Assembly (NCBI GenBank): GCA_030447745.1
Contig: JAUJOH010000012.1
Span: 11,085-61,095 of the forward strand
Origin: Chloroflexota bacterium
Lineage (GTDB): Bacteria > Chloroflexota > Limnocylindria > Limnocylindrales > CSP1-4
DNA: 50,011 nt
Reading direction: 5' to 3'
The stretch's first letter is position 1, and every line of letters begins with the position of its first letter. Below the pieces are notes generated by a model that worked only from the letters and a program-made list of their open reading frames with translations, did not search any database and had not been told where the DNA came from. This document shows positions 9,089 through 20,596 of this stretch, piece by piece. A program made the position numbers and the translations under genes.

Positions 9089-10714
9089 ATGAGCGACGAT
9101 GAGAGTCTTCTCATGTCAGTCCAACGCCGTATTAAGGAACGAGGCGGACGGTCCTCCGGTGAACGAGCTCCGCGCCGAACCGTGGCCGACGTGATGCGGG
9201 CGTCGGCCGGTGTGCTGGATCGGGCGTCGTCCTCCGTGCCGGGCACCACGATGCGCGGTCGGTTCCGCCGTCGGGTCCTCACGTTCCTCGGCGGCATTCG
9301 GCTGCGGCTGGTGTGGTGGTTCATCGTCGTCCTCGCGCTCGCGACGGCGGGTTCGGTGATCCTTGTCCGCCAGGTGCTCGTCCAGCGACTCGACGCCCGG
9401 ATCGAGGCGGACCTCGTGCAGGAGGTCGACGAGATCCGGCGCCTGGCGGGCGGAAACGATCCCGCGACCGGCGAACCGTTCGGCGACCGGGTTGACCGGA
9501 TCTTCGACGTCTTTCTGGAGCGGAACATCCCGGCCGAGCACGAGTCGCTCCTGACGTTCGTTGACGGACGGCTCCACGGGTACAGCCCCCACGACGAGGT
9601 CACGCCACTCGGCGAGGTCCATTCGCCGTATCCGCTCCAGGACGACCCGGGCCTGATCGCCCGATGGGCAACCCTCGATGAGTCGGAGCGGGGCCGGGCC
9701 GACACGCCGGTGGGTGCCATCGAGTACGCGGCCGTTCCCTTCCGCGTCGACGGCGATCCCCGCGGCGTCTTCGTCGTGGCGAACTTTCGCGACCTCCAGC
9801 GTGCCGACACCGATGCCGCGTCCCTGGCGGCTGCGATGGTCGGACTCGTCATGCTCCTGATCGGCTCGACGCTCGCGATCAGGCTCGCGGAGCGGATCCT
9901 CGCGCCCGTTCGGCTGGTCACCCGGACGGCGCGCTCCATCTCGGAGACGGATTTCAGCAGGCGGATCCCGGTCCGCGGGTACGACGAGATCTCCGAGCTG
10001 TCCGCGACATTCAACGACATGCTCGAGCGGCTGGAATCGGCCTTTGCGACTCAACGTCGCTTCATCGACGACGCCGGCCACGAGCTCCGGACGCCGATCA
10101 CGGTCATCCGGGGGCATCTCGAGGTCATGGGCGAGGATCCGGAGGACCGTCGCCGCACGCTGGAGCTTGTCGCCGACGAGCTCGAGCGCATGAGCCGGAT
10201 GGTCGACGACCTCCTCACGCTGGCACGAACCGAGCGACCAGATTTCCTTCGTGCCCGGGTGGTCGACATCGACGAGCTGACGTCCCGCATGCTCGACACC
10301 GCTCGCGGGCTTGCCGCCCGGGACTGGCGCCTCGACGCCCGGGCGACCGGACGCGCCGTCGTCGACGAGCAGCGGCTCATGCAGGCCGTCCTGCAGCTGG
10401 CCGCCAACGCCGTGCGCCACACGACACCCGATGACGCGATCGCCATCGGCTCATCGCTCGGCGGCGGCGAGCTGCGCGTCTGGGTCCGAGACACGGGGCC
10501 GGGTGTTCCCGCCCAGGAGCGCGAGCGCATCTTCGAGCGCTTCTACCGAGGCCGATCGGGCTACCGACGGTCCGACGGGGCGGGTCTCGGGCTGTCGATC
10601 GTCCAGGCCATCGCGGAGGCGCATGGCGGCCGGGTCGACCTCGACAGCCAGCCGGGACAGGGGGCGACGTTCACGGTGGTCCTCCCGGCACGGATCCCGG
10701 AGGACGCCGCATGA
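9089..10714 (+). CDS. Sensor histidine kinase with HAMP domain
   Basis: 541 residues. A cytosolic N-terminal extension precedes TM1 (about 74-93). An extracytoplasmic sensor of about 150 residues follows, then TM2 (about 245-266), HAMP, a HisKA domain with the phospho-acceptor His in DAGHELRTPIT (about 331), and an HATPase_c domain with the N box (AANAVRHT, about 438), G1 box (DTGPGVP, about 467) and G2 box (GAGLGLSIV, about 496). It is an orthodox class I kinase. The signal is unknown. The ATG at 9089 has a weak SD; ATG 9113 is an alternative start. The stop overlaps the response-regulator start as ATGA, so the two proteins are translationally coupled. Kinase-before-regulator is the less common order for OmpR-type pairs. 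Confidence 0.95.
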   Translation: MSDDESLLMSVQRRIKERGGRSSGERAPRRTVADVMRASAGVLDRASSSVPGTTMRGRFRRRVLTFLGGIRLRLVWWFIVVLALATAGSVILVRQVLVQRLDARIEADLVQEVDEIRRLAGGNDPATGEPFGDRVDRIFDVFLERNIPAEHESLLTFVDGRLHGYSPHDEVTPLGEVHSPYPLQDDPGLIARWATLDESERGRADTPVGAIEYAAVPFRVDGDPRGVFVVANFRDLQRADTDAASLAAAMVGLVMLLIGSTLAIRLAERILAPVRLVTRTARSISETDFSRRIPVRGYDEISELSATFNDMLERLESAFATQRRFIDDAGHELRTPITVIRGHLEVMGEDPEDRRRTLELVADELERMSRMVDDLLTLARTERPDFLRARVVDIDELTSRMLDTARGLAARDWRLDARATGRAVVDEQRLMQAVLQLAANAVRHTTPDDAIAIGSSLGGGELRVWVRDTGPGVPAQERERIFERFYRGRSGYRRSDGAGLGLSIVQAIAEAHGGRVDLDSQPGQGATFTVVLPARIPEDAA

Positions 10715-11406
10715 GACGCATCCTCATCGCCGAGGACGAGCCCCGGATCGCTTCATTCGTCGAGAAGGGGTTGCGCGCAAACGGCTTCACGACGACGGTG
10801 ACCGACGATGGACGCGACGCCCTCCTGCTCGCGGACTCCGATGACTTCGATCTGCTGATCCTCGACGTCGGGCTGCCCGGTCGCGACGGGTTCAGTGTCC
10901 TCCGCGAACTGCGGGCGCGCGGTCGACGCCTGCCGATTGTGATCCTGACGGCGCGCGACAGCGTGGAGGACACCGTGGCAGGTCTCGAGGGCGGCGCCGA
11001 CGACTATGTGCCGAAGCCGTTCCGGTTCGAGGAGCTGCTCGCTCGAGTGCGGGCACGTCTCCGGGAGGACGGCGCCCCGGAGACGACGGTGATCCGGGTC
11101 GGGGAAGCCGCGCTCGACCTGCGCACCCGGCGGCTAACGGTCGGCGCAAGAACCGTCGAGCTGACCGCTCGGGAGTTCGGGCTGGCCGAGATGTTCTTCC
11201 GCCACCCGAACCAGGTCCTGAGCCGGGAGCAGCTGCTGAGCCACGTCTGGGGCTACGACTATGACCCCGGATCGAACGTCGTCGACGTGTATGTCCGGTA
11301 CCTCCGACAGAAGGTGGGCGAAGCGCGGATCACGACCGTGCGCGGCATGGGCTACCGGCTGGAGGGGTCCGGCGACGGCGACGGCGGGGTCACTCACGCC
11401 TCGTAG
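10711..11406 (+). CDS. OmpR/PhoB-family response regulator
   Basis: 231 residues. The receiver domain has the acidic pair in IAEDE (residues 8-10), phospho-acceptor D52 in LDVGLPG, T80 and K102 (YVPKPF). The C-terminal winged helix (about residues 130-222) has the typical LTAREFGLAEMFF start, LLSHVWGYDYDPGSNVVDVYVRYLR-type recognition region and RGMGYRL end. It is the cognate partner of the upstream kinase, given the 4-nt overlap. A short Gly/Asp-rich tail follows the DNA-binding domain. Its targets are unknown; the ilvB promoter lies less than 100 bp downstream but nothing in the sequence links them. Confidence 0.96.
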   Translation: MRRILIAEDEPRIASFVEKGLRANGFTTTVTDDGRDALLLADSDDFDLLILDVGLPGRDGFSVLRELRARGRRLPIVILTARDSVEDTVAGLEGGADDYVPKPFRFEELLARVRARLREDGAPETTVIRVGEAALDLRTRRLTVGARTVELTAREFGLAEMFFRHPNQVLSREQLLSHVWGYDYDPGSNVVDVYVRYLRQKVGEARITTVRGMGYRLEGSGDGDGGVTHAS

Positions 11407-11450
11407 CGACGACGACTCTGCCGCTGCGGTCCAGGTCCAGGTGCGGGTGG

Positions 11451-11479
11451 TTGCGCGATCACCGAGGGGTGCGTAGACT
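11451..11479 (+). promoter_or_regulatory. Sigma-70-type promoter for the ilv-leu operon
   Basis: TTGCGC (11451-11456), a 17-nt spacer, then TAGACT (11474-11479). The spacing is ideal and the -10 matches 4 of 6 consensus positions. Predicted transcription start is near 11486, giving a leader of about 290 nt before the terminator. Confidence 0.6.
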
Positions 11480-11509
11480 GCGCGGACACCTCGGGCCCTC
11501 AGGTCCCGG

Positions 11510-11749
11510 GTGATGTCAGTGGAGTCCACCTTGGGTCGGTTCGAGGATCGGGATCGCCGCCGCGTCGCCATCGCTGTCACCAGCGACGGCCGGCGCCTCC
11601 AGGTGCCCCTCGATGACCGCGACCTCGGCGACGGATCGCTCGGCGGCTTGGTCCGCTCGCTTCTTCTCGGCCTTGAGAGCCTTCTCCGGCTTCTCATTAC
11701 CGGCTCCCGGCGGGAGAACGGAGGAACGCGGACGGACGGGCGGCACTAG
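11510..11749 (+). CDS. Possible leader peptide ORF with Leu-rich C-terminal region
   Basis: Opens with GTG at 11510 or ATG at 11513, about 25 nt after the predicted transcript start, and ends with TAG at 11747-11749. Residues about 48-64 read LVRSLLLGLESLLRLLI, ten leucines in 17, several coded by CTT, an unusual codon in DNA this GC-rich. The stop is 26 nt before the terminator stem, so a ribosome stalled at these codons could affect folding. Caution: the opposite strand of the same stretch is also open, and its Lys codons (AAG) mirror the CTT codons, so the Leu bias may be a shadow of a minus-strand Lys/Glu-rich frame. There is no strong ribosome binding site. No known family is recognised. 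Confidence 0.35.
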   Translation: MMSVESTLGRFEDRDRRRVAIAVTSDGRRLQVPLDDRDLGDGSLGGLVRSLLLGLESLLRLLITGSRRENGGTRTDGRH

Positions 11750-11775
11750 GGCGCCAGACCACCGAAGACCGAAGG

Positions 11776-11806
11776 GACCCTCGCCGGGTGGCGAGGGTCT
11801 TGTTGT
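11776..11806 (+). terminator. Intrinsic terminator/attenuator in the ilvB leader
   Basis: A perfect 10-bp stem, GACCCTCGCC (11776-11785) and GGCGAGGGTC (11790-11799), closed by a GGGT tetraloop and followed by TTGTTGT. It stands alone between the operon promoter and ilvB, so it can only act on the operon's own leader transcript. This is the classic position for an attenuator. Confidence 0.75.
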
Positions 11807-11842
11807 ATGTCCGGCATGTTCGGGCAGGGAAGGGACCACCGA

Positions 11843-13708
11843 TTGACGACGACCGAGAGGACGGGAGCGCCGGCGCCCGATCCGGCCACGACCAGGCACA
11901 GCCACGTGCCGGGCGACGGCTCCGCCGGAGCGGCGGCCGTCGAGCGCGCGCGCCGCGAGATGCTGAACGACGCCCGGCCGCGCCGTCGGACCCGGATCGG
12001 CGCCGACGTCCTGTGCGAGGCGCTCCTCCGTCAGGGCGTCGACGTCTTCTTCAGCTACCCGGGCGGTGTCATCCTGCCGCTGTACGACGTGCTCGGCGAC
12101 TACCCGGAGCTGCGCCACGTGCTCGTGCGCCACGAGCAGGGCGGGGCCCACGCGGCCGACGGCTACGCGCGCGTCACGGGGCGCGTGGGCGTCTGCATGG
12201 GCACGTCGGGGCCGGGCGCGACCAACCTCGTGACGGGGATCGGCACAGCGCTCCTCGACTCGGTCCCGATGGTGGCGATCACGGGCAACGTGCCCAGTGC
12301 GCTGCTCGGCAAGGACGCGTTCCAGGAGATCGACATCAACGGCATCACGCTGCCGATGACGAAGCACAACTACCTCCTCCGCGACGCGGATGACCTCCCG
12401 CGCGTGGTCGCCGAGGCGTTCCACATCGCGCGGACCGGACGCCCGGGGCCCGTCCACATCGACATCACCAAGGACGCGCTGCAGCAGGAGACGCAGGTCG
12501 AGCATCCCACCCCCGAGGAGGTTGTCGCCGGGCTGCCCGGGTTCCGCCCCAACCTCGACGGCCACCCGCGTCAGCTCAAGCTCGCGGCGGCGGAGATCGC
12601 CCGCGCGAAGCGGCCCATGATCCTGGCCGGTCACGGCGTCCTCCATGCCGAGGCATGGGACGAGCTCCGCGAGCTCGCCGAAAAGGTCCAGATCCCCGTC
12701 GCCCATACGCTGCTCGGCATCGGGGCGATCGACGAGACGCATCCGCTCAGCTACGGCTACATGGGGATGCACGGCTGGAAGCACGTCAACCGGGCGATCC
12801 AGTCGGCCGACCTCCTCCTCGCGATCGGGATGCGCTTCGACGACCGGGTGACCGGCAACGTCCGGACCTACGCGCCATACGCCCGGATCGTCCACGTCGA
12901 CATCGACCCGGCCGAGATCGGCAAGAACGTGGCGGTCGAGGTGCCGATCGTCGGCGACGCGAAGCGCGTCCTGAAGGCGCTGACGCCGCTGGTCTCCGCG
13001 GTTGAGCCCGCAGCGCGTCGGGAGTACCTCGACCAGCTGGCCGAATGGCGGCGTGAGTCGGAGGGCTCGAGCTGGCACGGGTCGGGCGCCTGGCGGGATG
13101 GTCTCCTCTCCGCCGACTTCGTCGTCCAGCGGATCGGCGAGCTGTCCGGTCACGCCGGGACGTACGTGGCCGATGTCGGCCAGAACCAGATGTGGCTCGC
13201 CCGTTACACGGGCTTCCGGGAGCCGAACCAGCACGTCTCGTCCGGGGGCCTCGGGACGATGGGCTTCAGCGTGCCGGCGGCGATGGGCGCCGCGCTCGGC
13301 CGGCCGGACCGCGAGACCTGGGCGATCACCGGCGACGGCGGCTTCCAGATGACGTTTCAGGAGCTGATGACGCTCGTCCAGGACCGGATCCCGGTAAAGA
13401 TCGCGGTCTTCGACAACAAGAAGCTCGGGATGATCCGCCAGTGGCAGGAGATCATCTACGCCGGCAACTACCACTCGGCGACGCTCCTCGGGCCGGACTA
13501 CCTGAAGCTCGCCGAGGCGTTCGGCATCCCGGCCTGGAAGGCGACCACGCCCGGCGAGGTCGACGACACGATCCGGGCCGCGCAGGCCGTCGACGGGCCC
13601 GCGCTGATCTGGTTCGAGATCGCCGAGGGGCAGAACGTCTTCCCGATGATGCCGGCCGGCAAGGGCCTGTCCGACCTGATCGAGAAGTGGGACGGGCCGG
13701 ACGAGTGA
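11843..13708 (+). CDS. ilvB: Acetolactate synthase, large (catalytic) subunit
   Basis: About 621 residues from the TTG at 11843, chosen because GGGAAGGGA lies 8-9 nt upstream. The in-frame ATG at 11807 directly abuts the terminator T-run and is unlikely. The first 50 residues are low in conservation, and the core starts at TRIGADVLCEALLRQG. ThDP-enzyme landmarks: the catalytic Glu in RHEQGGAHAADGYAR (about 98), the SGPGATNLVTG loop, the FAD-binding middle domain with GMRFDDRVTGN, and the GDGGFQM metal/ThDP motif (about 497). It condenses two pyruvates to acetolactate, or pyruvate with 2-oxobutyrate. It is the first gene of an eight-gene operon. Confidence 0.97.
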   Translation: MTTTERTGAPAPDPATTRHSHVPGDGSAGAAAVERARREMLNDARPRRRTRIGADVLCEALLRQGVDVFFSYPGGVILPLYDVLGDYPELRHVLVRHEQGGAHAADGYARVTGRVGVCMGTSGPGATNLVTGIGTALLDSVPMVAITGNVPSALLGKDAFQEIDINGITLPMTKHNYLLRDADDLPRVVAEAFHIARTGRPGPVHIDITKDALQQETQVEHPTPEEVVAGLPGFRPNLDGHPRQLKLAAAEIARAKRPMILAGHGVLHAEAWDELRELAEKVQIPVAHTLLGIGAIDETHPLSYGYMGMHGWKHVNRAIQSADLLLAIGMRFDDRVTGNVRTYAPYARIVHVDIDPAEIGKNVAVEVPIVGDAKRVLKALTPLVSAVEPAARREYLDQLAEWRRESEGSSWHGSGAWRDGLLSADFVVQRIGELSGHAGTYVADVGQNQMWLARYTGFREPNQHVSSGGLGTMGFSVPAAMGAALGRPDRETWAITGDGGFQMTFQELMTLVQDRIPVKIAVFDNKKLGMIRQWQEIIYAGNYHSATLLGPDYLKLAEAFGIPAWKATTPGEVDDTIRAAQAVDGPALIWFEIAEGQNVFPMMPAGKGLSDLIEKWDGPDE

Positions 13709-13710
13709 AA

Positions 13711-13766
13711 ATCCTCGGGCCAATGGCGTCGCGGCGCTCCGCCTTGGACCTCGGAGGGCGATACGC
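13711..13766 (+). repeat. 56-bp palindromic repeat, copy 1 (ilvB-ilvN gap)
   Basis: This block fills nearly the whole 60-nt gap between the ilvB stop and the ilvN ATG. It aligns without gaps to 14362-14417, with 47 of 56 positions identical. CTCCG and CGGAG inside it pair across a loop of about 10 nt, and outer GCGT/ACGC and CGC/GCG segments extend the stem. This is consistent with a REP- or RPE-like mobile palindrome. Confidence 0.8.
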
Positions 13767-13768
13767 GC

Positions 13769-14460
13769 ATGAGCACTGAGGGTGCCGATGACGGCCGCGT
13801 GCCTGCGGGTGCCCATCAGGCGCCGGCGCACACCGTGCCACCGCCGCGGGCGCTGCCGGGGAGCGGCGACAACCGGCGCCACGTCCTCGTGGCCATCGTC
13901 CTCAACAAGCCGGGCGTCCTCAACCGGGTGGCGTCGTTGATGCGCGCCCGGAACTTCAACATCGACTCGCTGGCCGTGTCGCACACGGACCAGCCGGACA
14001 TCAGCCGGATGACGATCACCCTTCACGGCGACGACGTCGCGGTCGAGCAGGCGGCCAAGCAGCTCTACCGGTTGATCGATGTCCTGAAGGTGCAGGACGT
14101 CACCAGCGAGCCGACCATCGAGCACGAGCTGGCGCTCGTGAAGCTCCGCGCGACCGACTCGAACCGGGGCGAGATCCTGAGGCTGGTCGAGCTGTCGAAG
14201 GGCCGCGTGGTCGATGTCGCGCCGGACGCGGTGGTCGTCGAAGTCACGGGGTCGGAGGCCGAGGTCGACACGTTCGCCTCGCTCGTGCGGCCGTACGGGA
14301 TCAAGGAGCTGGTTCGAACGGGGGCCGTCGTCATGGCGCGCGGCTCGCAGTCGATCGAGGAATCCTCGGGGCGATGGCGTCGCGGAGCTCCGGCTCGCGC
14401 CTCGGAGCGCGATACCCAGGACATCGTTGAGGGTGGCAACCCACTGGAGGCAGGAAACCG

Positions 14461-14464
<4 letters not shown>
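13769..14464 (+). CDS. ilvN: Acetolactate synthase, small (regulatory) subunit with terminal extensions
   Basis: 231 residues against about 160-180 for typical IlvN/IlvH. The conserved part starts near residue 36 ([19 protein letters not shown]), with the ACT domain ([23 protein letters not shown]) and the second half ([19 protein letters not shown]) ending at [17 protein letters not shown]. The ACT domain binds valine for feedback inhibition in the family. About 35 extra C-terminal residues (from about residue 197) are coded largely by copy 2 of the 56-bp repeat, an in-frame insertion. The stop overlaps the ilvC ATG as ATGA. A proline/alanine-rich N-terminal extension of about 35 residues is also unusual. 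Confidence 0.93.
14362..14417 (+). repeat. 56-bp palindromic repeat, copy 2 (inside ilvN)
   Basis: Gap-free match (47/56) to 13711-13766. The inner stem here is 6 bp, GCTCCG and CGGAGC. It is translated as part of the IlvN tail ([17 protein letters not shown]). It lies after the last conserved IlvN motif, so insertion did not disrupt the functional domain. Confidence 0.8.
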
Positions 14465-15527
<1,063 letters not shown>

Positions 15528-15531
<4 letters not shown>

Positions 15532-17159
15532 GCGGAGGCGTCGCCGGCCCGGGCGTCGTCCGGGACCACGTCCGGATCTTCGACACCACGCTCCGCGACG
15601 GCGAGCAGGCGCCCGGCGCGGGCCTCACGGCGGCCGAGAAGCTGGAGGTCGCCCGCCAGCTCGCCCGGCTCAAGGTCGACGTGATCGAGGCCGGCTTCCC
15701 CGCCGCGTCCGACGGCGACTTCGAGGCCGTCCGCCGGATCGCACAGGAGACCAGAGGCGCGGTCGCCGTCGCCGCCCTCGCCCGTTGCCGGGACGGCGAT
15801 CCGCAGCGCGCGATCGAGGCGATCAGGGTTGCCGAGCGCCCGCACCTCCACGTCTTCATCGCCACGAGCGACATCCACCTGACCCACAAGCTGCGGATCG
15901 GTCGCCAACAGGCGCTCGCCGAGGCGGTTCGCTGGGTGCGCCACGGTCGGGAGCAGCTCGGCCGCGACGCCGAGATCGAGTTCAGCGCCGAAGACGCCTC
16001 GCGGACGGATCCGACCTTCCTCCTCGAGGTGTACGAGGCGGTCGTCGCGGCCGGCGCGTCCACGGTCAACATCCCGGATACCGTCGGCTACGCCATCCCG
16101 TCGGAATTCGGCGCCCTGGTCGCCACGGTCGTGGAGCGGGTCGGCCGCGACGCCACGGTGAGTGTCCACTGCCACAACGACCTGGGGCTCGCCACGGCCA
16201 ACACCCTTGCCGCCGTCCAGGCCGGGGCACGCCAGGTCGAGGTCACCATCAACGGCCTCGGCGAGCGGGCGGGCAACGCGTCGCTCGAGGAGGTCGTGAT
16301 GGCGCTCCGGACGCGCCCGAGGCAGTTCCGGGAGCTCGCCGCCGGCGTCCAGACGGAGCAGATCACACCGGCGTCGCGCCTGGTCTCCTACCTGACCGGT
16401 TTCGCCATCCAGCCGAACAAGGCGATCGTCGGCGGCAACGCGTTCGCCCACGAATCCGGGATCCACCAGGACGGCGTGATCAAGAACCCGCTGACCTACG
16501 AGATCATGACCCCGCAGTCAGTCGGGCTGGCGGGCAGCCAGCTGACGATCGGCAAGCTGTCCGGCCGCCGCGGGCTCCAGCAGAAACTGCGCGAGCTGGG
16601 CCACGACCTCGACGGCGATGCCCTCGACGCGATCTACCGCGAAGCGATCGCGCTGGCCGATGCGAAGAAGGACGTCACCGATGCGGATCTGCTGGCGCTC
16701 GTCGAGCAGCGGGTCTCGGAGGTGCCGGCCTCCGTCCAGGTCCTCGGCTGGAGCGTGACGAGCTCGCACGGCGGCCGCGCGACCGGGACCGTGTCGCTCG
16801 GGATCCACGGCGAGGAGCGGTCCGTCGAGGCGACCGGAAACGGCCCGGTCGACGCGCTCTACGGGGCGGTCGACCAGGCGCTCCTGCCGGTCCTCGGCTG
16901 GCGCCCCGTGCTGACGGAGTACGAGATCAAGGCGGTGTCGGCCGGCGAGGACGCCCAGGGCCAGGCGCTCGTCCGCTGCCGGCGGTCGTCGGACGAAGGC
17001 CCGGGCGCGCTCGTGGTGTCCGGCCACGGGCTGTCGACCAACATCATCGAGGCATCGCTCGAGGCCTATCTTGTGGCGGTCAACAAGCTTCACGGAGCCG
17101 AGATCAACGGGGTGTCGGTGGCGTACGTGGGTCGCCGCGCCGCGGACCAGCTGCCGTGA
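15528..17159 (+). CDS. leuA: 2-isopropylmalate synthase
   Basis: 543 residues from a TTG that overlaps the ilvC stop (TTGA). Catalytic DRE-TIM barrel: [15 protein letters not shown] near the N-terminus, metal ligands in [29 protein letters not shown], and the GIHQDG motif. The LeuA dimer/allosteric domain follows (about residues 390-540), with [17 protein letters not shown] at the end. It condenses acetyl-CoA with 2-oxoisovalerate and is normally feedback-inhibited by leucine through that last domain. This is the classic long bacterial form, complete. Confidence 0.97.
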
Positions 17160-17166
17160 GAGCGCC

Positions 17167-18287
17167 ATGATGACGTACCGGGTGGTCGCGATCCCGGGCG
17201 ACGGCGTCGGGCCGGAGGTCGTGGCGGCCGCCCGCCGCGTCGTCGATGCGGCGGGTGAGGCGTTCGACTTCTCGGTCGAGTGGAACGAGGTCGAGGCGGG
17301 CGGCGTCGCGATCGACGCGCACGGCGTCGCCATCCGCCCCGAGGACGTCGAGCGGTGCCGGTCGGCCGACGCCGTGCTCCTCGGTGCCGTCGGCGGGCCG
17401 GCCTGGTCGGACCCCTCGGCGGCCGTCCGGCCGGAGCAGGCGCTGTTCACCCTGCGCGGCGGTCTCGGCCTGTTCGCCAACCTCCGGCCCGTGACGGTCC
17501 ATCCCGCGCTCGTCGGCAGCTCGCCGCTCCGCGCCGAGCTCCTGGTGGGCGTCGACATGCTGATCGTCCGCGAGCTGACGGGCGGGATCTATTTCGGGAA
17601 CCGGATGGAGCCCGACGGCCGGAAGCCGAAGCGCAGGGCGTTCGACGAGATGCCGTACGAGGAGCGGGAGATTCGGCGCGTCGTCAAGATGGCGTTCGAT
17701 ATCGCCCGAAGTCGACGCGGCCGGGTGACCCAGGTCGACAAGGCGAACGTCCTCGCGACGTCACGTCTCTGGCGGACCGTCACGGACGAGGTCGCGGCCG
17801 AGTATCCGGACGTCGAGCTCGGCCACCAGCTGGTGGACTCGTGCGCCATGCTGCTCGTGAAGCAGCCGGCGGCCTTCGACGTGATCGTGACGGAGAACCT
17901 CTTCGGCGACATCCTCTCCGACGAGGCGGCCGTTCTGGCCGGGAGCCTGGGCATGCTGCCGTCCGCATCGCTTGGTCGGCGACGCGCGACCCACGGGGTG
18001 TTCGGGCTGTACGAGCCGATCCACGGCTCGGCGCCCGACATCGCCGGCCGGGATCGGGCGAACCCGATCGGGACGATCCTGTCCGCGGCGATGCTCCTGC
18101 GGACGTCGTTCGGCCGGGACGACGCAGCGGCGGCAGTCGAGGAAGCCGTGTCCCGCGCGCTGGAGGACGGCTGGCGGACGCGCGACATCGCCAACGCCGC
18201 GGACACCGACGACGGGCTGGTCGTCGGCACGACGGCAATGGCGACGGCGATCGTCGACCGGCTCCCGAGCCACGTCGGGATGCCGTC

Positions 18288-18291
<4 letters not shown>
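17167..18291 (+). CDS. leuB: 3-isopropylmalate dehydrogenase
   Basis: 374 residues from the first of two tandem ATGs (17167, 17170). Beta-decarboxylating dehydrogenase signatures: IPGDGVGPEV at the N-terminus, LTGGIYFG, VDKANVLATSRLWR, the metal-binding NLFGDILSDEAAVLAGSLG region and YEPIHGSAPDIAG. It oxidises 3-isopropylmalate with NAD+ and, in the citramalate route, also beta-methylmalate. It lies 7 nt after leuA, and its stop overlaps the cimA ATG (ATGA). Confidence 0.97.
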
Positions 18292-20012
<1,721 letters not shown>

Positions 20013-20016
20013 CCAC

Positions 20017-20547
20017 GTGACGACCCAGACCCAGGCGACCCCGACCCTCCACCTCGCGCGCTGGACCGTCACCTCCGGCAGCCGGGTCCAGAGCCGCGGC
20101 GCCGTCGTGATCGCCTCAGGCGACCATCAATGGCAGGCGTCCGCGGAGGGCAACGGCGCGGTCGACGCGCTGTTCCGCGCCGTCGACCGGGCGCTCGCTG
20201 ACGTCCTCACGGGGCACCCGCGGCTGGTCGGCTACGACGTCCACGCGGTCGCCGAGGGGCCCGACGCCGAGGGCGTCGTGACGGTCAGGATCGCCCCGCC
20301 GTCCGACGCGGCGGGGCAGCGCGGCACCGGCGAGTACTCGGGCGAGGTCCGCTCGACGAACATCATCGCCGCCTCGGTCGACGCCTATGTCCAGGCGATC
20401 AACGGCCTCCTCGCGGAGGAGCACTGGGCCGGCGCCGCCGACGCGGCCGGGAACCGCAAGCGGGTGGCCGCTCGCGAGGGCGTCGCCAGGGCCGAGATGG
20501 ACGAGGACGAGGCGCACCACGACACGACCGCCTGGTTCAACCGCTGA
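20017..20547 (+). CDS. Stand-alone LeuA allosteric (LeuA_dimer) domain protein
   Basis: 176 residues from the GTG at 20017, with GGGAGGT just upstream. It has no TIM barrel. The whole conserved part resembles the C-terminal regulatory domain of LeuA and CimA: AEGNGAVDALFRAVDRAL, then YDVHAVAEGPDAEGVVTVRI, then STNIIAASVDAYVQAIN. The STNIIAASVDAY run is closer to LeuA than to CimA. In LeuA this domain binds leucine at a dimer interface. A free copy could co-assemble with LeuA or CimA and alter feedback, or sense an amino acid by itself. The C-terminal 45 residues are charged and not domain-like. The role is inference. Confidence 0.85.
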   Translation: MTTQTQATPTLHLARWTVTSGSRVQSRGAVVIASGDHQWQASAEGNGAVDALFRAVDRALADVLTGHPRLVGYDVHAVAEGPDAEGVVTVRIAPPSDAAGQRGTGEYSGEVRSTNIIAASVDAYVQAINGLLAEEHWAGAADAAGNRKRVAAREGVARAEMDEDEAHHDTTAWFNR

Positions 20548-20596
20548 CGGACCCGCGCGATCGCCCGCGTCCGGCGGTGCGCGTCAGCTGCGGGCC

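Larger units (their letters stand above)
11407..11842 (+). other. ilvB operon promoter and transcribed leader
   Basis: 436 bp between the response-regulator stop and the likely ilvB start. It holds a sigma-70-type promoter, a possible 78-79-codon leader ORF (11510-11749) with a Leu-rich stretch, and an intrinsic terminator (11776-11806) just ahead of ilvB. The arrangement is that of a transcription-attenuated amino-acid operon. No T-box core (GGGTGG followed by ACCGCG) was found. Confidence 0.6.

Noticed and set aside
11510-11740. Minus-strand Lys/Glu-rich small ORF opposite the ilvB leader
   Set aside because: Its codons look plausible, but it has only a GTG start, no ribosome site and no recognised family. 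The promoter and terminator polarity favour the plus strand. Kept only as a caveat to the leader ORF.
11735-11806. T-box riboswitch upstream of ilvB
   Set aside because: The GGGCGGCACTAGGGCGCC region superficially resembles a T-box core but lacks the TGG bulge and the ACCGCG sequence needed to pair with tRNA.
11516-14125. 869-codon open frame on the minus strand opposite ilvB/ilvN
   Set aside because: Shadow of strongly conserved ilvB and ilvN on the plus strand. The translation is Arg/Val/Asp-rich with no family motifs; long antisense frames are common at this GC.
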